A stretch of 55,808 bases of DNA from Bacteroidales bacterium (GTDB lineage Bacteria; Bacteroidota; Bacteroidia; Bacteroidales; Tenuifilaceae): assembly GCA_011045955.1 (NCBI GenBank), contig DSBV01000022.1, positions 1 to 55,808 on the forward strand, read 5' to 3'. Positions 1 through 9,151 of the stretch are shown in pieces; within the stretch, counting starts at the first letter, position 1, and each line of letters begins with the position of its first letter. The notes under the pieces are model-generated. The model searched no databases, was not told where the DNA came from, and saw nothing but the letters and a program-made list of their open reading frames with translations. Both the position numbers and the translations under genes were made by a program.

Positions 1-1115
1 ACCTTTACCTGAAATACGCCCTCCTTGGAAGGTTCGGCGGAAATGCCATTAACGGTTACATCGTAAATTCCGCTTTCATCGGTAACCCTTGCCTTAACCA
101 TGGTAAACTCATCGGTGGTGGCGAGTTCCTCGCCAGTAGCCAATGAGCGCAAACGCTTATCGTCCATCCCAATGGACGACTGTGCGTAGGGGCGACCGCG
201 GGTTGCCTCTTTGCCAACAAGTGGAATGTTAGCTGGTGAAATAAGTTCAATGACTGGTGGGTTATTATCAACCACCATTACTTTGCGAATGGTAAAATGC
301 TGAGGCGATGAGGCTATTTGCAGCTTTTTGGTTTGCTCAACCCGCATACCAGCAGTTTGAACTGTGCTAATAGGAAGGTCGCGGAACTGAAGCTTGCCAA
401 TTTTCAAATCGATACCGTAAGTTTCGTCGGTTATGAGTTCAACACCTATATCGAGCCTCATGGCGCGGTCAACCTCGGCGGGTACTCGCTCAAACAGGAA
501 GCGGGCTTTTACGCTCTCGCCCTTCTTAATGGTTCGTTGTGGGGTTGAGTAACGTTCGTTCCCTTCAACCTCGGCTATCTTTCCCTTCTGGGCATCATAT
601 TTACGTTTGTTAAAATCGGTAATGATAATCAGCCCGTTTATCATCTTCAAATCGCGGGTAGGGCCGTTATTTGTAATGGAAAGGATAAGCTCAATATTAC
701 CGTTAGTGGTGCGGTTAAGGCTTTCCAACTTAAACACCACATCACGAAAATCGTCCTGTAGGGGTACTACGTTCTTTGAAACAGCTTCGAGCTTAAAAAC
801 CACATCGGAATCGAGTTCTTTAAGATCTTTTAAAACATCCCAAACAATAATCTGATTCCTACCGCCGGGTATGTTGCTCCCCACATTGCCCTTAACGCTT
901 TTAAGGGGTAAAAACGATTTTCCACCATCAACCGAATAGAATGGCGATACGGTAAACTGCTGCCCCACAGCCTCACCAGAAATGGCGTATTCAAGTGTAA
1001 TCTTATCGCCAATTTGTTTTGGTGTTAACTTGCTGAATTCCTGCGCCTGTAATCCGGTAATTATACCTATGGCCCCCCATACTGAGAGTAGCACTCCTTT
1101 GATAAATGTTTTCAT
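1..1115 (-). CDS. Secreted Ig-like repeat protein, C-terminus beyond window
   Basis: The frame is open from an ATG at 1115 to the left edge, so about 371 residues are visible and the 3' end is missing. Residues 1-25 form a signal peptide ending in LQAQ. The first third has a beta-rich pattern (FYSVDGGKSF, GNVGSNIPGG, then IIVWDVL) that I know from Bacteroidota secreted proteins, where it sits ahead of sulfatase-modifying-factor or caspase-like domains. The visible end carries VVDNNPPVIELISPA, followed later by VTDESGIYDVTVNG. That second module commonly precedes peptidase C14 (caspase-like) domains in Bacteroidota. The missing part could therefore be a catalytic domain, but this is inference. 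The gene lies 36 bases downstream of the LPP20-like gene on the same strand, so the two are probably cotranscribed. The export call is fairly sure; the function is unknown. Confidence 0.7.
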   Translation of the reverse strand, partial: MKTFIKGVLLSVWGAIGIITGLQAQEFSKLTPKQIGDKITLEYAISGEAVGQQFTVSPFYSVDGGKSFLPLKSVKGNVGSNIPGGRNQIIVWDVLKDLKELDSDVVFKLEAVSKNVVPLQDDFRDVVFKLESLNRTTNGNIELILSITNNGPTRDLKMINGLIIITDFNKRKYDAQKGKIAEVEGNERYSTPQRTIKKGESVKARFLFERVPAEVDRAMRLDIGVELITDETYGIDLKIGKLQFRDLPISTVQTAGMRVEQTKKLQIASSPQHFTIRKVMVVDNNPPVIELISPANIPLVGKEATRGRPYAQSSIGMDDKRLRSLATGEELATTDEFTMVKARVTDESGIYDVTVNGISAEPSKEGVFQVK

Positions 1116-1151
1116 TTTTCGAACTATTAAAGTTTTACATATAAAACCTCT

Positions 1152-2180
1152 TTACCACATGCTATTGGTTTGACCTTTAAGGTTGAGGTCAAACTTCAAC
1201 GTATCATTAACAAATTTGATGCCGTTAATTTCAAGGGTTGATGAAAATGAAGCTATTTCACGTGCCAACCGGGTAACGCCTCTGCTGTACTGCTGATCCA
1301 AATTCTTGAGCTTAACGCTGTAGGGCTGGGTGTTTAGCATAAGAGTGAACAGCATTTGCCTCGACAGGATGCTCCATAAACCATTATAGGTAACCAATAC
1401 TTGGCTACGGGATGTGGCATCGGGCGAGGTGTAGGAATAGGGAAAAGCAGAGTATTCCAATGGTTCACCATTAAAATTCGATTTGCTTAGGAACTTATTC
1501 TCTTTTTCCCGGAAAAGGAATTCGGCGCCAACAACTTTCTGATCAGGGGCTAGCAGGTAGTTTTTCATTTCATACTCTGCCTGATTATCCTCTGCGCCAT
1601 TGTAGCTTGCCGATACAAAGAATACCGACGCATTGGTCATTAGCGGGTAAAGAGTATCGGATGCATTAACCTGCTGCGGATTATATCTAACTAAAACCAC
1701 ATATTCGTTATAACGGGTAACATGGGTATCGAGTACTGCAAACATGGCATTGGCCACCTTACGTTTGGCTATCAACTTAAAGTATATATCAAACCGCTCA
1801 TTCAAGTTGGTATAGCGCTGCACCTCTTTTGCATCGGTATAAATATCCTTGAAATACTGAATTTTACACTCTTCGTTTAAAAGTGCTAACGATTTTGCGC
1901 GGAGAATAGCCTGCTCTTTAGCTTCACCGAGAATCATATCGGGGTCGGAAACGCCAATGGCATAGTATCCGGTCCCATTTTGCAAAGGGTTAAAAAACCA
2001 CCTAGGTAGAGTGTCGGGGTAGTAGCTTAAGCAGGTGACATTCTTAAAACGCCTTTGGTTTTCAAACTCACCCGAAGTTTCCTTTTCGAAAATCTTTTGA
2101 AACCGCTCTTTATCCTGAGCATAAGCATTCACGCCGATATTTATCAGCAGAATTATGGCTATCCCAATTTTTAGGCTCAT
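1152..2180 (-). CDS. Secreted LPP20-like envelope protein
   Basis: 342 residues with a signal peptide at 1-22 ending in AYAQ. Around residues 58-110 it shows the LPP20 pattern: a Trp-Phe (PRWFFNPL), then YYAIGVSDPD, then an Ala-rich helix with EAKEQAILRAKSLALLNEE. In LPP20 and related flagellar-assembly or peptidoglycan-associated proteins this module is an envelope beta-alpha domain of unknown biochemical role. The rest (about 120-342) matches nothing I recognise; it has alternating strands and no membrane segment. There is no Cys at the cleavage site, so it is a soluble periplasmic or secreted protein rather than a lipoprotein. It is the first gene of a two-gene minus-strand unit with the Ig-like protein downstream. 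Confidence 0.75.
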   Translation of the reverse strand: MSLKIGIAIILLINIGVNAYAQDKERFQKIFEKETSGEFENQRRFKNVTCLSYYPDTLPRWFFNPLQNGTGYYAIGVSDPDMILGEAKEQAILRAKSLALLNEECKIQYFKDIYTDAKEVQRYTNLNERFDIYFKLIAKRKVANAMFAVLDTHVTRYNEYVVLVRYNPQQVNASDTLYPLMTNASVFFVSASYNGAEDNQAEYEMKNYLLAPDQKVVGAEFLFREKENKFLSKSNFNGEPLEYSAFPYSYTSPDATSRSQVLVTYNGLWSILSRQMLFTLMLNTQPYSVKLKNLDQQYSRGVTRLAREIASFSSTLEINGIKFVNDTLKFDLNLKGQTNSMW

Positions 2181-2208
2181 TGCGTCTTAATTACAGTATC
2201 TAAAATTA

Positions 2209-2216
2209 CAAAAATA
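2209..2216 (-). promoter_or_regulatory. Bacteroidota-type -7 element for the LPP20-like gene
   Basis: CAAAAATA on the plus strand reads TATTTTTG on the minus strand and matches TAnnTTTG. It lies 29 bases before the ATG at 2180. No good -33 TTTG was found at normal spacing. Confidence 0.4.
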
Positions 2217-2386
2217 TTGTTGCTCTATGTATAAAGCCATATCTTTTTTACCACTCCCCGCAAAATATGTGATAAACTGACCATAATTGTTGACAACTTT
2301 CTAAAATAAATTCGAATGGAAAGGTTGATTTTAGTAATTTTAAGGACAAATTAATTTGAATTTATCAATTTGATTAACATCGACTC

Positions 2387-3856
2387 ATGGAAGTTATTAT
2401 AGCAATTGCCGGGATTGGAGTAGGAGCTTTACTGGTTTATCTGTTCTTAAAAGGTAAAACAACCAGTACCGCTCAACAACAAAAGGATATTGAAGAACTA
2501 ACCGCAAAGCTAAACCAGTTGAACTCCGAGATAGAAGTTTTAGCCGATAGGAACCAGCATGCCAACGAAACCATAGGGACACTGCAAGCTACCCTTACGC
2601 AACGCGATGAAGAAAGAGTAACGCTTACCAGCAAGGTTTCGGCGCTTGAATCGTTGCTACAGGGTTCCGGCAAAACTATTGATGAGCTAAAGCAAGGAAT
2701 GGAAAAACTCCGAACCGAACTTGATGCCAAGCAGCAATTGCTTGAGCAAGCCCGCTACAGAGGAGTTGAACTCGAAAAGGAGAATGCCTACCTGAAGGAA
2801 TCGCTCGAGAAGCAAAAAAAGGATTTGGAAGCCATTGGGGAGCAATTCACCAAGGAGTTTAAACTCCTGGCTGACCAAATTCTTGAGGACAAATCGCAGA
2901 GGTTTACCAAGATGAATGTTGAAACCATCGATAGGCTTCTAAAGCCCCTTGACGATAACATCAAGCAGTTCCAGAAACAGGTTCAGGAGGTTTACGAAAA
3001 GGAAAGCCGTGAGCGTTTCTCGCTGGGCGAGAAGGTAAAGGAGCTAAGCGAGCTGAACCGTACCATTAGCCAGGAGGCAAAAAACCTAACCGAGGCGCTT
3101 AAGGGACAGGTGAAAACCCAAGGGAACTGGGGCGAAATGATTCTTGAGTCCATACTATCCAAATCGGGGCTGGTGAAGGGGCGTGAGTACACCGTTCAGG
3201 AATCGATAACCAACGAGGAGGGGAAGCGCTTTCAGCCCGATGTCATCATTTCATACCCCGATAACCGTAAGGTGGTAATCGACTCAAAGGTCTCTCTACT
3301 TGCCTACGAGCGTTACAGCTCGGCTTCAACACCATCGGAACAGCAGGCTGCTGTAACTGATTTGCTGCAATCGATAAAGCGACATATCGACGGTTTATCG
3401 GTAAAAAACTACGCCGATATGGTTGAAACCCTCGATTTTGTGATGATGTTCATTCCAATTGAGCCAGCATTCATGCTTGCAATGGAACACGATCCCTCAA
3501 TATGGAACTATGCCTATGAGCAACGGGTACTCCTTATCAGCCCAACCAACCTAATTGCCGCCCTTAAACTGATTTACGACCTGTGGCAACGTGAATACCG
3601 GAATCGCTATGCCGAAGAGATAGCCAAAAAGGGAGGTCAACTTTACGATAAGTTTGTTGGCTTTCTGGAAAACTTCCGGCAAGTAGGCGATAGCCTTACC
3701 AAGGCACAAAAAACCTATGAGCAAGCCCTCGGACAGCTGAAAGAGGGTAAGGGTAATATCATTCTTCAAGCCCAACAGCTACGCCAGCTCGGCGCAAAGG
3801 CCAAGAAAAACATCCCCGATGAGTTCAATAGCATTAGCTACAAATTGGAGGAGTAA
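2387..3856 (+). CDS. rmuC: DNA recombination protein RmuC
   Basis: 489 residues. A single N-terminal membrane segment (about 3-20) is followed by a long coiled coil (about 30-160, rich in Glu, Gln and Leu heptads) and the RmuC domain (about 240-470). The domain begins with QGNWGEMILESIL and contains QPDVIISYPDNRKVVIDSKV, which has the spacing of a PD-(D/E)XK nuclease core (Asp, then D-S-K). RmuC proteins are membrane-tethered and limit rearrangements at inverted repeats; some act in anti-phage or recombination control. Length and domain order are normal for the family. The gene stands alone, divergent from the upstream envelope genes, with about 200 bases between them. The identification is secure. 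Confidence 0.93.
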   Translation: MEVIIAIAGIGVGALLVYLFLKGKTTSTAQQQKDIEELTAKLNQLNSEIEVLADRNQHANETIGTLQATLTQRDEERVTLTSKVSALESLLQGSGKTIDELKQGMEKLRTELDAKQQLLEQARYRGVELEKENAYLKESLEKQKKDLEAIGEQFTKEFKLLADQILEDKSQRFTKMNVETIDRLLKPLDDNIKQFQKQVQEVYEKESRERFSLGEKVKELSELNRTISQEAKNLTEALKGQVKTQGNWGEMILESILSKSGLVKGREYTVQESITNEEGKRFQPDVIISYPDNRKVVIDSKVSLLAYERYSSASTPSEQQAAVTDLLQSIKRHIDGLSVKNYADMVETLDFVMMFIPIEPAFMLAMEHDPSIWNYAYEQRVLLISPTNLIAALKLIYDLWQREYRNRYAEEIAKKGGQLYDKFVGFLENFRQVGDSLTKAQKTYEQALGQLKEGKGNIILQAQQLRQLGAKAKKNIPDEFNSISYKLEE

Positions 3857-3929
3857 AACCAAACAAAATCCCAGTTCTATCGTATTAAATTAAGTTTTGG
3901 TATTATTTTAGGGGTCTAATTGATTTAGA

Positions 3930-4853
3930 ATGATATCGATTTGCATACCGGTTTTTAACTTTGATGTTACTGAATTGGTAAATGAGCTTTTAGCTCAGGC
4001 CAACCGGTTGCATTATCCCATAGAGATTCTTATTTTCGACGATCACTCGCATAGTTACTTTCGTAACCGCAACTCACAGCTTGCCTCGCACAGCATGGTC
4101 AACTACCTGGAGTTCGATTTCAACATAGGCCGATCAAAAATTCGCAACCGCTTAGCCGATGTTGCTACTGGGCAATGGTTACTATTCCTCGATTGCGACG
4201 TAATGGTTGACGACCCAAATTACCTGAAACGCTACATAGAGAATCTACCCAATGCAAAGGTGGTTTGTGGCGGCCGCAAGTACGGCCCCAAGTCATTCCG
4301 GCCCGAACTTCTGCTCCGCTGGAAATACGGCGTTAAACGCGAATGCCGCTCGGCATACTCCCGCCAGCTAAAACCTTACAGCTCATTTATCAGCGGAAAC
4401 TTCCTGATTGAATCCGACACCTTTCACAACATCCGTTTCAACGAGGAACTATCGGGATATGGGCATGAGGACACGCTACTTGGCCTTGACCTAAAAAAGC
4501 ATAAAGTTGATATCCTTCACATCGATAACCCAACCATACACATGGGGCTCGATAGCAATCAGGAGTTTTTGGAAAAAACCGATCAGGGCGTTAAAAACCT
4601 TGTAAGGATTTTGCATATTATGCCATGCATGCGGAGGGATATTGAAAAGTCAATCACCCTACTCAGGGTATTCGGTTTCCTGCGAAAGATAGGAATGCTC
4701 TATCCTTTAAGGTGGATATCGCGTGTGTACACGCCCTTTCTCCGTAAACAGCTATGCGGGAAGCACCCATCAATCCTGCTAATGGATATTTACAAGCTAT
4801 CGCTACTGGCTAAACTATACACAAAAGGCTGGCGATACCAAAGCCAGCCCTAA
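3930..4853 (+). CDS. Family 2 glycosyltransferase
   Basis: 307 residues, GT-A fold. It opens with MISICIPVFNFDV, the typical nucleotide-sugar strand of GT2 enzymes. FDDHSHS sits near residue 36 and the metal-binding DCD at 88-90. The acceptor-side segment is SGYGHEDTLLGLDL, where the ED-type motif supplies the catalytic base in GT2 enzymes. No membrane segment is evident, so it probably acts on the cytosolic face on a lipid-linked or surface glycan. The sugar and acceptor cannot be read from the sequence. It lies 73 bases after rmuC and converges on der with only seven bases between stops. It is not in a polysaccharide cluster, so the pathway is unknown. Confidence 0.88.
   Translation: MISICIPVFNFDVTELVNELLAQANRLHYPIEILIFDDHSHSYFRNRNSQLASHSMVNYLEFDFNIGRSKIRNRLADVATGQWLLFLDCDVMVDDPNYLKRYIENLPNAKVVCGGRKYGPKSFRPELLLRWKYGVKRECRSAYSRQLKPYSSFISGNFLIESDTFHNIRFNEELSGYGHEDTLLGLDLKKHKVDILHIDNPTIHMGLDSNQEFLEKTDQGVKNLVRILHIMPCMRRDIEKSITLLRVFGFLRKIGMLYPLRWISRVYTPFLRKQLCGKHPSILLMDIYKLSLLAKLYTKGWRYQSQP
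4827..4849 (-). terminator. Probable der terminator inside the 3' end of the glycosyltransferase gene
   Basis: GGCTGGC at 4827-4833 pairs with GCCAGCC at 4843-4849 across a 9-base loop. Read on the minus strand, the hairpin is followed by TTTTGTGT, so it fits a weak intrinsic terminator for the leftward rluB-era-der transcript. It lies within the last codons of the convergent plus-strand gene. Confidence 0.5.
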
Positions 4854-4860
4854 GTTAACG

Positions 4861-6168
4861 TTACTTTTCCCTAAAATAAATTTGGATAGGCACGCCGGAA
4901 AAGTTAAACCTTTCCCTGAGTCGGTTCTCAATGAATCGCTTATAGGGATCTTTGATGTATTGAGGCAGATTGCAAAAAAACGCAAACTGGGGCGTTTTAG
5001 TGGGTAGCTGCGTGGCATACTTGATTTTCACAAGTTTGCCCTTATACACCGGCGGCTCCTTGATTTGCAACGTCTCCTGTAGGAAGTTGTTTAGCTCCGA
5101 TGTGGGAATACGGCACTTACGGTTCTTGTAAACCTGCATGGCAGCCTCAATCACCTTGTAAACACGCTGTTTAGTTAGAGCCGATGCAAATATGATGGGA
5201 ACATCGTTGAAGGGAGCAATTCGTTCCTTGATGAGTTTTGTGTACTCATCAACGGTTTTATTGTTCTTTTCCACCAAATCCCACTTGTTAACAACCAGCA
5301 CTAACCCTTTCCTATTGCGGACTATAAGGCTGAATATGTTCATATCCTGCCGTTCAATGCCCTGGGTGGCATCAACCAGCAAAAGGCATACGTCGGAGCT
5401 CTCAATGGCTCTAATGGAGCGCATTACGGAGTAAAACTCCAAATCCTCCTTTACCTTTGCCTTGCGGCGAAGGCCGGCGGTATCAACAATAATGAAATCG
5501 TGTCCAAACTTACGGTAATGGGTATCAATAGCATCGCGTGTGGTACCGGCTAATGGGGTTACAATGTTACGCTCCTCGCCAATAAATGTGTTGATTAACG
5601 ACGATTTACCCACATTGGGGCGACCCACAACAGCTATACGAGGTATTTCGTTTTGTTCGGCAGCCTCATCAACATCGATGAAATGCTTTACCATATCATC
5701 GAGCAAATCGCCAGTACCGGAGCCATTGATTGATGAGATACACCAAGGGTCACCCAGACCCAGGCTGTAGAACTCGGCTGTTTGCATACGAATGGCGTTA
5801 TTATCAACCTTGTTGGCTACCAGGTAAACCGGTTTTGATGCTTGCCTTAAAATCTCAGCCACTGCAATATCCATGTCGATAATGCCCTCCTGGGCATCAA
5901 CCAAAAAGGTGATAACATCGGCCTCATCAATAGCAATAAGCACCTGCTTGCGAATCTCCTCCTCAAAGATATCGTCGGAATTTTCCACCCAACCGCCGGT
6001 ATCAATTACTGAGAATTCCTTCCCATTCCAATCGCTTTTTCCGTATATGCGATCGCGGGTAACGCCGGCTACCTGGTCGACAATGGCATGGCGCCAGCCA
6101 ACAAGGCGGTTAAAAAAGGTCGATTTACCCACGTTGGGCCTTCCTACAATAGCAACTAAATTTCCCAT
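4861..6168 (-). CDS. der: Ribosome-assembly GTPase Der (EngA)
   Basis: 435 residues with two tandem GTPase domains and a C-terminal KH-like domain, the architecture unique to Der. Domain 1 has GRPNVGKST (about 8-16), DTGG and NKVD. Domain 2 has GRPNVGKSS (about 182-190), DTAGLRRK and NKWD. The KH-like tail (about 350-435) contains [16 protein letters not shown] and ends in IYFREK. Der binds the 50S precursor and is essential in most bacteria. It is the third gene of rluB-era-der, 41 bases after era. All G motifs are intact. Confidence 0.97.
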   Translation of the reverse strand: MGNLVAIVGRPNVGKSTFFNRLVGWRHAIVDQVAGVTRDRIYGKSDWNGKEFSVIDTGGWVENSDDIFEEEIRKQVLIAIDEADVITFLVDAQEGIIDMDIAVAEILRQASKPVYLVANKVDNNAIRMQTAEFYSLGLGDPWCISSINGSGTGDLLDDMVKHFIDVDEAAEQNEIPRIAVVGRPNVGKSSLINTFIGEERNIVTPLAGTTRDAIDTHYRKFGHDFIIVDTAGLRRKAKVKEDLEFYSVMRSIRAIESSDVCLLLVDATQGIERQDMNIFSLIVRNRKGLVLVVNKWDLVEKNNKTVDEYTKLIKERIAPFNDVPIIFASALTKQRVYKVIEAAMQVYKNRKCRIPTSELNNFLQETLQIKEPPVYKGKLVKIKYATQLPTKTPQFAFFCNLPQYIKDPYKRFIENRLRERFNFSGVPIQIYFREK

Positions 6169-6209
6169 TGCCCTAATATCGATTTAAATGAAATATGACT
6201 AAATACGAT

Positions 6210-7091
6210 TTACAAGGGGTAGCCAAAACGTTTGAGTTTACCCTCGTCGTTACGCCAGTTGGGATCAACCTTAACGTAAATCTCCAGAAAAACTTTCTTA
6301 CCCAGGAAATTTTCCATGTCAAGCCGTGCCTCGGTTCCCACTTTTTTGAGCATTCTGCCCTGGCTGCCAATAATAATTGACTTTTGCGACTCCCTGTCAA
6401 CGTAGATTATCGCCCTAATACGGTCGATGGTTTCGGACTCCTTATACTCCTCAATATCTACCTCAACCGAATACGGGATTTCCTTCTTGTAGTTAAGTAA
6501 GATTTTCTCGCGGATAATCTCCGCAGCAAAGAAACGGAGGGTTTTATCGGTCAAGGTATCCTTGGGGAAATACTCAGGCCCCTCGGGCAACTTCTCTACT
6601 ATCATTTTAACCAGCACATCGGTGTTAAAGCCATGAAGGGCTGAAATTGGAAGAATATCGGCCTTGGGCATCATCTGTTTCCACCGCTCAATAAGGAGTG
6701 CAACCTTTTCCTGGTTGGATAGGTCAACCTTGTTGATTGCCAGGATTATTGGAATATCCAACTGCTGAAGTTTATCGAGAAACTCCTGGTTCTTACTGGG
6801 TGTTTCAACCGTATCGGTGATGTAAAGGATTACATCGGCATCCTCCAGGGCCGATTCCACAAACCGCATCATGGCCGATTGCAGCTTGTAGGCAGGCTTA
6901 AGAATGCCAGGGGTGTCGGAGTAAACAATCTGAAAATCATCGGAATTGACAATTCCCATAATGCGGTGGCGGGTGGTTTGTACCTTACTGGTAACAATTG
7001 AAATACGCTCACCTACCAGGGCATTCATCAGGGTTGATTTACCCACATTGGGATTGCCAATGATATTTACAAAACCCGATTTGTGCGACAT
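6210..7091 (-). CDS. era: GTPase Era, 16S rRNA 3'-end binding
   Basis: 293 residues. The N-terminal GTPase domain has GNPNVGKST (about 12-20), SDTPGI for G3 and NKVD for G4. The C-terminal KH type 2 domain carries the GSQGRMLKKVG loop that contacts the 3' end of 16S rRNA in Era proteins. The length is normal. Era is needed for 30S maturation and binds the membrane and ribosome. It sits 19 bases downstream of the pseudouridine synthase and just before der, forming an rRNA-maturation operon. Confidence 0.97.
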   Translation of the reverse strand: MSHKSGFVNIIGNPNVGKSTLMNALVGERISIVTSKVQTTRHRIMGIVNSDDFQIVYSDTPGILKPAYKLQSAMMRFVESALEDADVILYITDTVETPSKNQEFLDKLQQLDIPIILAINKVDLSNQEKVALLIERWKQMMPKADILPISALHGFNTDVLVKMIVEKLPEGPEYFPKDTLTDKTLRFFAAEIIREKILLNYKKEIPYSVEVDIEEYKESETIDRIRAIIYVDRESQKSIIIGSQGRMLKKVGTEARLDMENFLGKKVFLEIYVKVDPNWRNDEGKLKRFGYPL

Positions 7092-7110
7092 AGCCTAAGA
7101 TGGTTAAATT

Positions 7111-8316
7111 TTAGTAGAACCTATTCATCTTGAGCATGTTAACCTCTTTCTCGGTAAGGAAACGCCACTTGCCGCGTGGCAGGTTTTTCTTGGTTAAGCC
7201 TGCAAAGTAAACCCTGTCGAGCTTGGTTACCTTGTAGCCCAACGATTCAAAGATACGGCGAACTACGCGGTTCTGGCCGCTATGTATTTCAATACCGATT
7301 TCTGAACCATCGCTACCTTCAACGTAATCGATGGCATCGACCTGAATCATTTCACCATCCAGCTCAACGCCTTGGAGTATTTTATTCAAATCGTCGGGTT
7401 TAACCTTTCGGTCAAGTCCAACATGGTAAATTTTACGCTTTTTGAAGCTTGGGTGGGTAAGCCTGGTGGTAAGGTCGCCATCGTTGGTGAGCAGCAGCAC
7501 TCCTGTGCTATTGCGGTCGAGCCTACCTACGGGGTAAACGCGAACATCGCAGGCACCCTCAATTAGCTCCATTACGGTATGCTTGGCATGGGGATCGTCA
7601 ACAGTGGTAACATAATCCTTGGGCTTGTTGAGCAGGATGTAAACCTTACGCTCAGCGGTAAGGCGCTTGCCCTTATACATAACCACATCGTCGCGGCGTA
7701 CCTTGGTGCCCAACTCAGTAACCACCTTGCCGTTAACGGTTACCTGACCGTTGGCAATCAGCTCATCGGCCTCACGGCGGCTACATACGCCTGAATTTGC
7801 TATATACCGGTTAAGGCGAATGAGATCGTCGGGCGATTTTTTGGCAACAATACCCTCGGCCTTGGCGTTATAGCGAGTGTACTCCTTGCTTTTGCTTAAG
7901 TTGAAACGGGTATGCTTAACCAGCTTGAAGCCACTGTCCTGTTTATCGCTATCCTTTCTCCGCTCGTCGCGGTAGGCCTTTGAGCTACGCTTATGCTTGG
8001 GTTCGTGGGATTCGTGTTGATTTTCATCGGTATCCCTTTTCCACGAACGTGGACGGTACGATTTTGGCTGTTCGGAATTGTCGGATTTTGGTTTGCGGAA
8101 ATCGCTTTGGAGGCTATCCTTTGACCTGCGCTTTGATTCCAGCTTGAACTCATCGGAACGGGGTGATACACTTCTCTTAGGCTTAGAATCGCCTTCGTCG
8201 GTTGGTTCAACCTTTTTCAACGTAAGGGTTCGTGGCCTGTAAACCCTGGCGGGTTCCTCGGGGGAGTTACTCCGCTTCTCGCGTTTAACATCCCTGTTCA
8301 TACTCTTTTTTCTCAT
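7111..8316 (-). CDS. rluB: rRNA pseudouridine synthase, RluB/RsuA family, with a basic N-terminal extension
   Basis: 401 residues. Residues 1 to about 160 are a low-complexity tail dominated by Ser, Lys, Arg, Glu and Asp. An S4 RNA-binding domain follows (RLNRYIANSGVCSRREADEL, about 168-187), then the catalytic domain with VGRLDRNSTGVLLLTNDGDL, whose Asp is the nucleophile of RsuA/RluB enzymes. The enzyme converts uridine to pseudouridine in rRNA; the exact site (23S h80-type for RluB) is family inference. The extension is common in Bacteroidota homologues and probably disordered RNA-binding. The start is the first ATG of the frame, but an internal ATG five codons later is also possible. First gene of the operon with era and der. 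Confidence 0.9.
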   Translation of the reverse strand: MRKKSMNRDVKREKRSNSPEEPARVYRPRTLTLKKVEPTDEGDSKPKRSVSPRSDEFKLESKRRSKDSLQSDFRKPKSDNSEQPKSYRPRSWKRDTDENQHESHEPKHKRSSKAYRDERRKDSDKQDSGFKLVKHTRFNLSKSKEYTRYNAKAEGIVAKKSPDDLIRLNRYIANSGVCSRREADELIANGQVTVNGKVVTELGTKVRRDDVVMYKGKRLTAERKVYILLNKPKDYVTTVDDPHAKHTVMELIEGACDVRVYPVGRLDRNSTGVLLLTNDGDLTTRLTHPSFKKRKIYHVGLDRKVKPDDLNKILQGVELDGEMIQVDAIDYVEGSDGSEIGIEIHSGQNRVVRRIFESLGYKVTKLDRVYFAGLTKKNLPRGKWRFLTEKEVNMLKMNRFY

Positions 8317-8342
8317 TTACATGCTTAATTATTAACTATTTA

Positions 8343-8360
8343 CGGCTAACGCTTTAGCCG
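8343..8360 (-). promoter_or_regulatory. Hairpin in the rluB 5' leader
   Basis: CGGCTAA at 8343-8349 and TTAGCCG at 8354-8360 form a perfect 7-base-pair stem with a 4-base loop. It would sit within the first 20 bases of a transcript started from the -7 element at 8371-8378. Its function is unknown; it may stabilise the mRNA. Confidence 0.35.
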
Positions 8361-8370
8361 TTTAGGGCTG

Positions 8371-8378
8371 CAAATATA
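8371..8378 (-). promoter_or_regulatory. -7 element for rluB-era-der
   Basis: CAAATATA (TATATTTG on the minus strand) matches TAnnTTTG exactly. It predicts a transcription start near 8364 and a leader of about 48 bases before the ATG at 8316. Confidence 0.5.
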
Positions 8379-8456
8379 CAAATAAAAATTGATTTAGATG
8401 CTGATTAATAGAAATTTGTGTTTAGGGTTTAGTTTTTGGTGTGTAGGGGTTAGTTT

Positions 8457-8515
8457 TTAGTGTTTGGTTAATTTAACCTGTGTAAATCAATTAAATCAGC
8501 GTAATCTGCGTTCTA
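8457..8515. repeat. Dispersed intergenic repeat, copy 1
   Basis: About 59 bases beginning TTAGTGTTTGGTTAATTT and ending GTAATCTGCGTTCTA. A diverged copy lies at 12131-12191. Both copies sit upstream of minus-strand operons in the same orientation. No coding potential is evident in 8379-8700, which otherwise holds only AT-rich sequence and short TTTAG-like repeats. Confidence 0.5.
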
Positions 8516-8701
8516 CTAATTAATCACACAATCAACGAACAAGTTCTTTTGCCAGGAAAATGGACTGTAAGAATTTAACGTCCGTTTGATGATTTGTAAT
8601 CATTATTATCCGATAAAAAAAATTAACAGTATGATTTCTTAATTTACATATTTACAGAAAGTTAAAATTTACCATTTCCTGATTTTAAAAAGTAAGCCCC
8701 C

Positions 8702-8992
8702 CTAAAACAGAGTGGGCTGCATCAATTCATCATAGGTTTTCTGCCAATTCTTAGCAGGATTTTCAAGGTACCGGAGTAAATGTAGGTAGTTAAACAGGTG
8801 GATCTTACAACATCAGACCAAATTGGAAAATGCCCATTGCCTCTCCAGCATTTTTTGGACTACAGCCATCAACAGGTTTGCAATTAGCCCGCAGTATAAC
8901 TGTATTTTTATGGCATTTTCATTGTCGTCCAGGAAGTATTTTAGCGGGAAATTTTGTTTAAGCTGCTTAAAAAGCCGCTCGATTTGCCAACT
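8702..8992 (-). pseudogene. IS4-type transposase C-terminal remnant
   Basis: About 97 codons in one minus-strand frame. It starts abruptly at 8992 with SWQIERLFKQLKQNF, followed by a stretch with DDNENAIKIQLYCGLIAN. The frame has one in-frame TGA (after AFSNLV) and then continues with IHLFNYLHLLRYLENP to a TAG at 8702. The W-Q-I-E-R-L-F-K signature is the catalytic Glu region (YREK-like) of Bacteroidota IS4-family transposases. The N-terminal four fifths, with the first two catalytic Asp residues, are absent, and the sequence changes character at 8993. This is a dead fragment left by an old insertion. No terminal inverted repeats were recognised. Confidence 0.72.
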
Positions 8993-9151
8993 GTTTATTT
9001 ATCACGTCCTTAATCCTGCTGTCCGAGATAGGATGACCAAGTTTCTTAAGAAGCTCATGGCAGATGTTGCCAAAAAATCCGAATCGCTCCGTTTGCTGGC
9101 ATCTGAAATGGTTGTGGTAAAACAAAACCACTAAAAAGGGTTGGGAATTCC

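Noticed and set aside
8823-9134. Open frame of 103 codons on the plus strand
   Set aside because: Its first part is the antisense of the transposase remnant and the last 45 codons belong to an unassignable chimeric stretch, so it is not a real gene.
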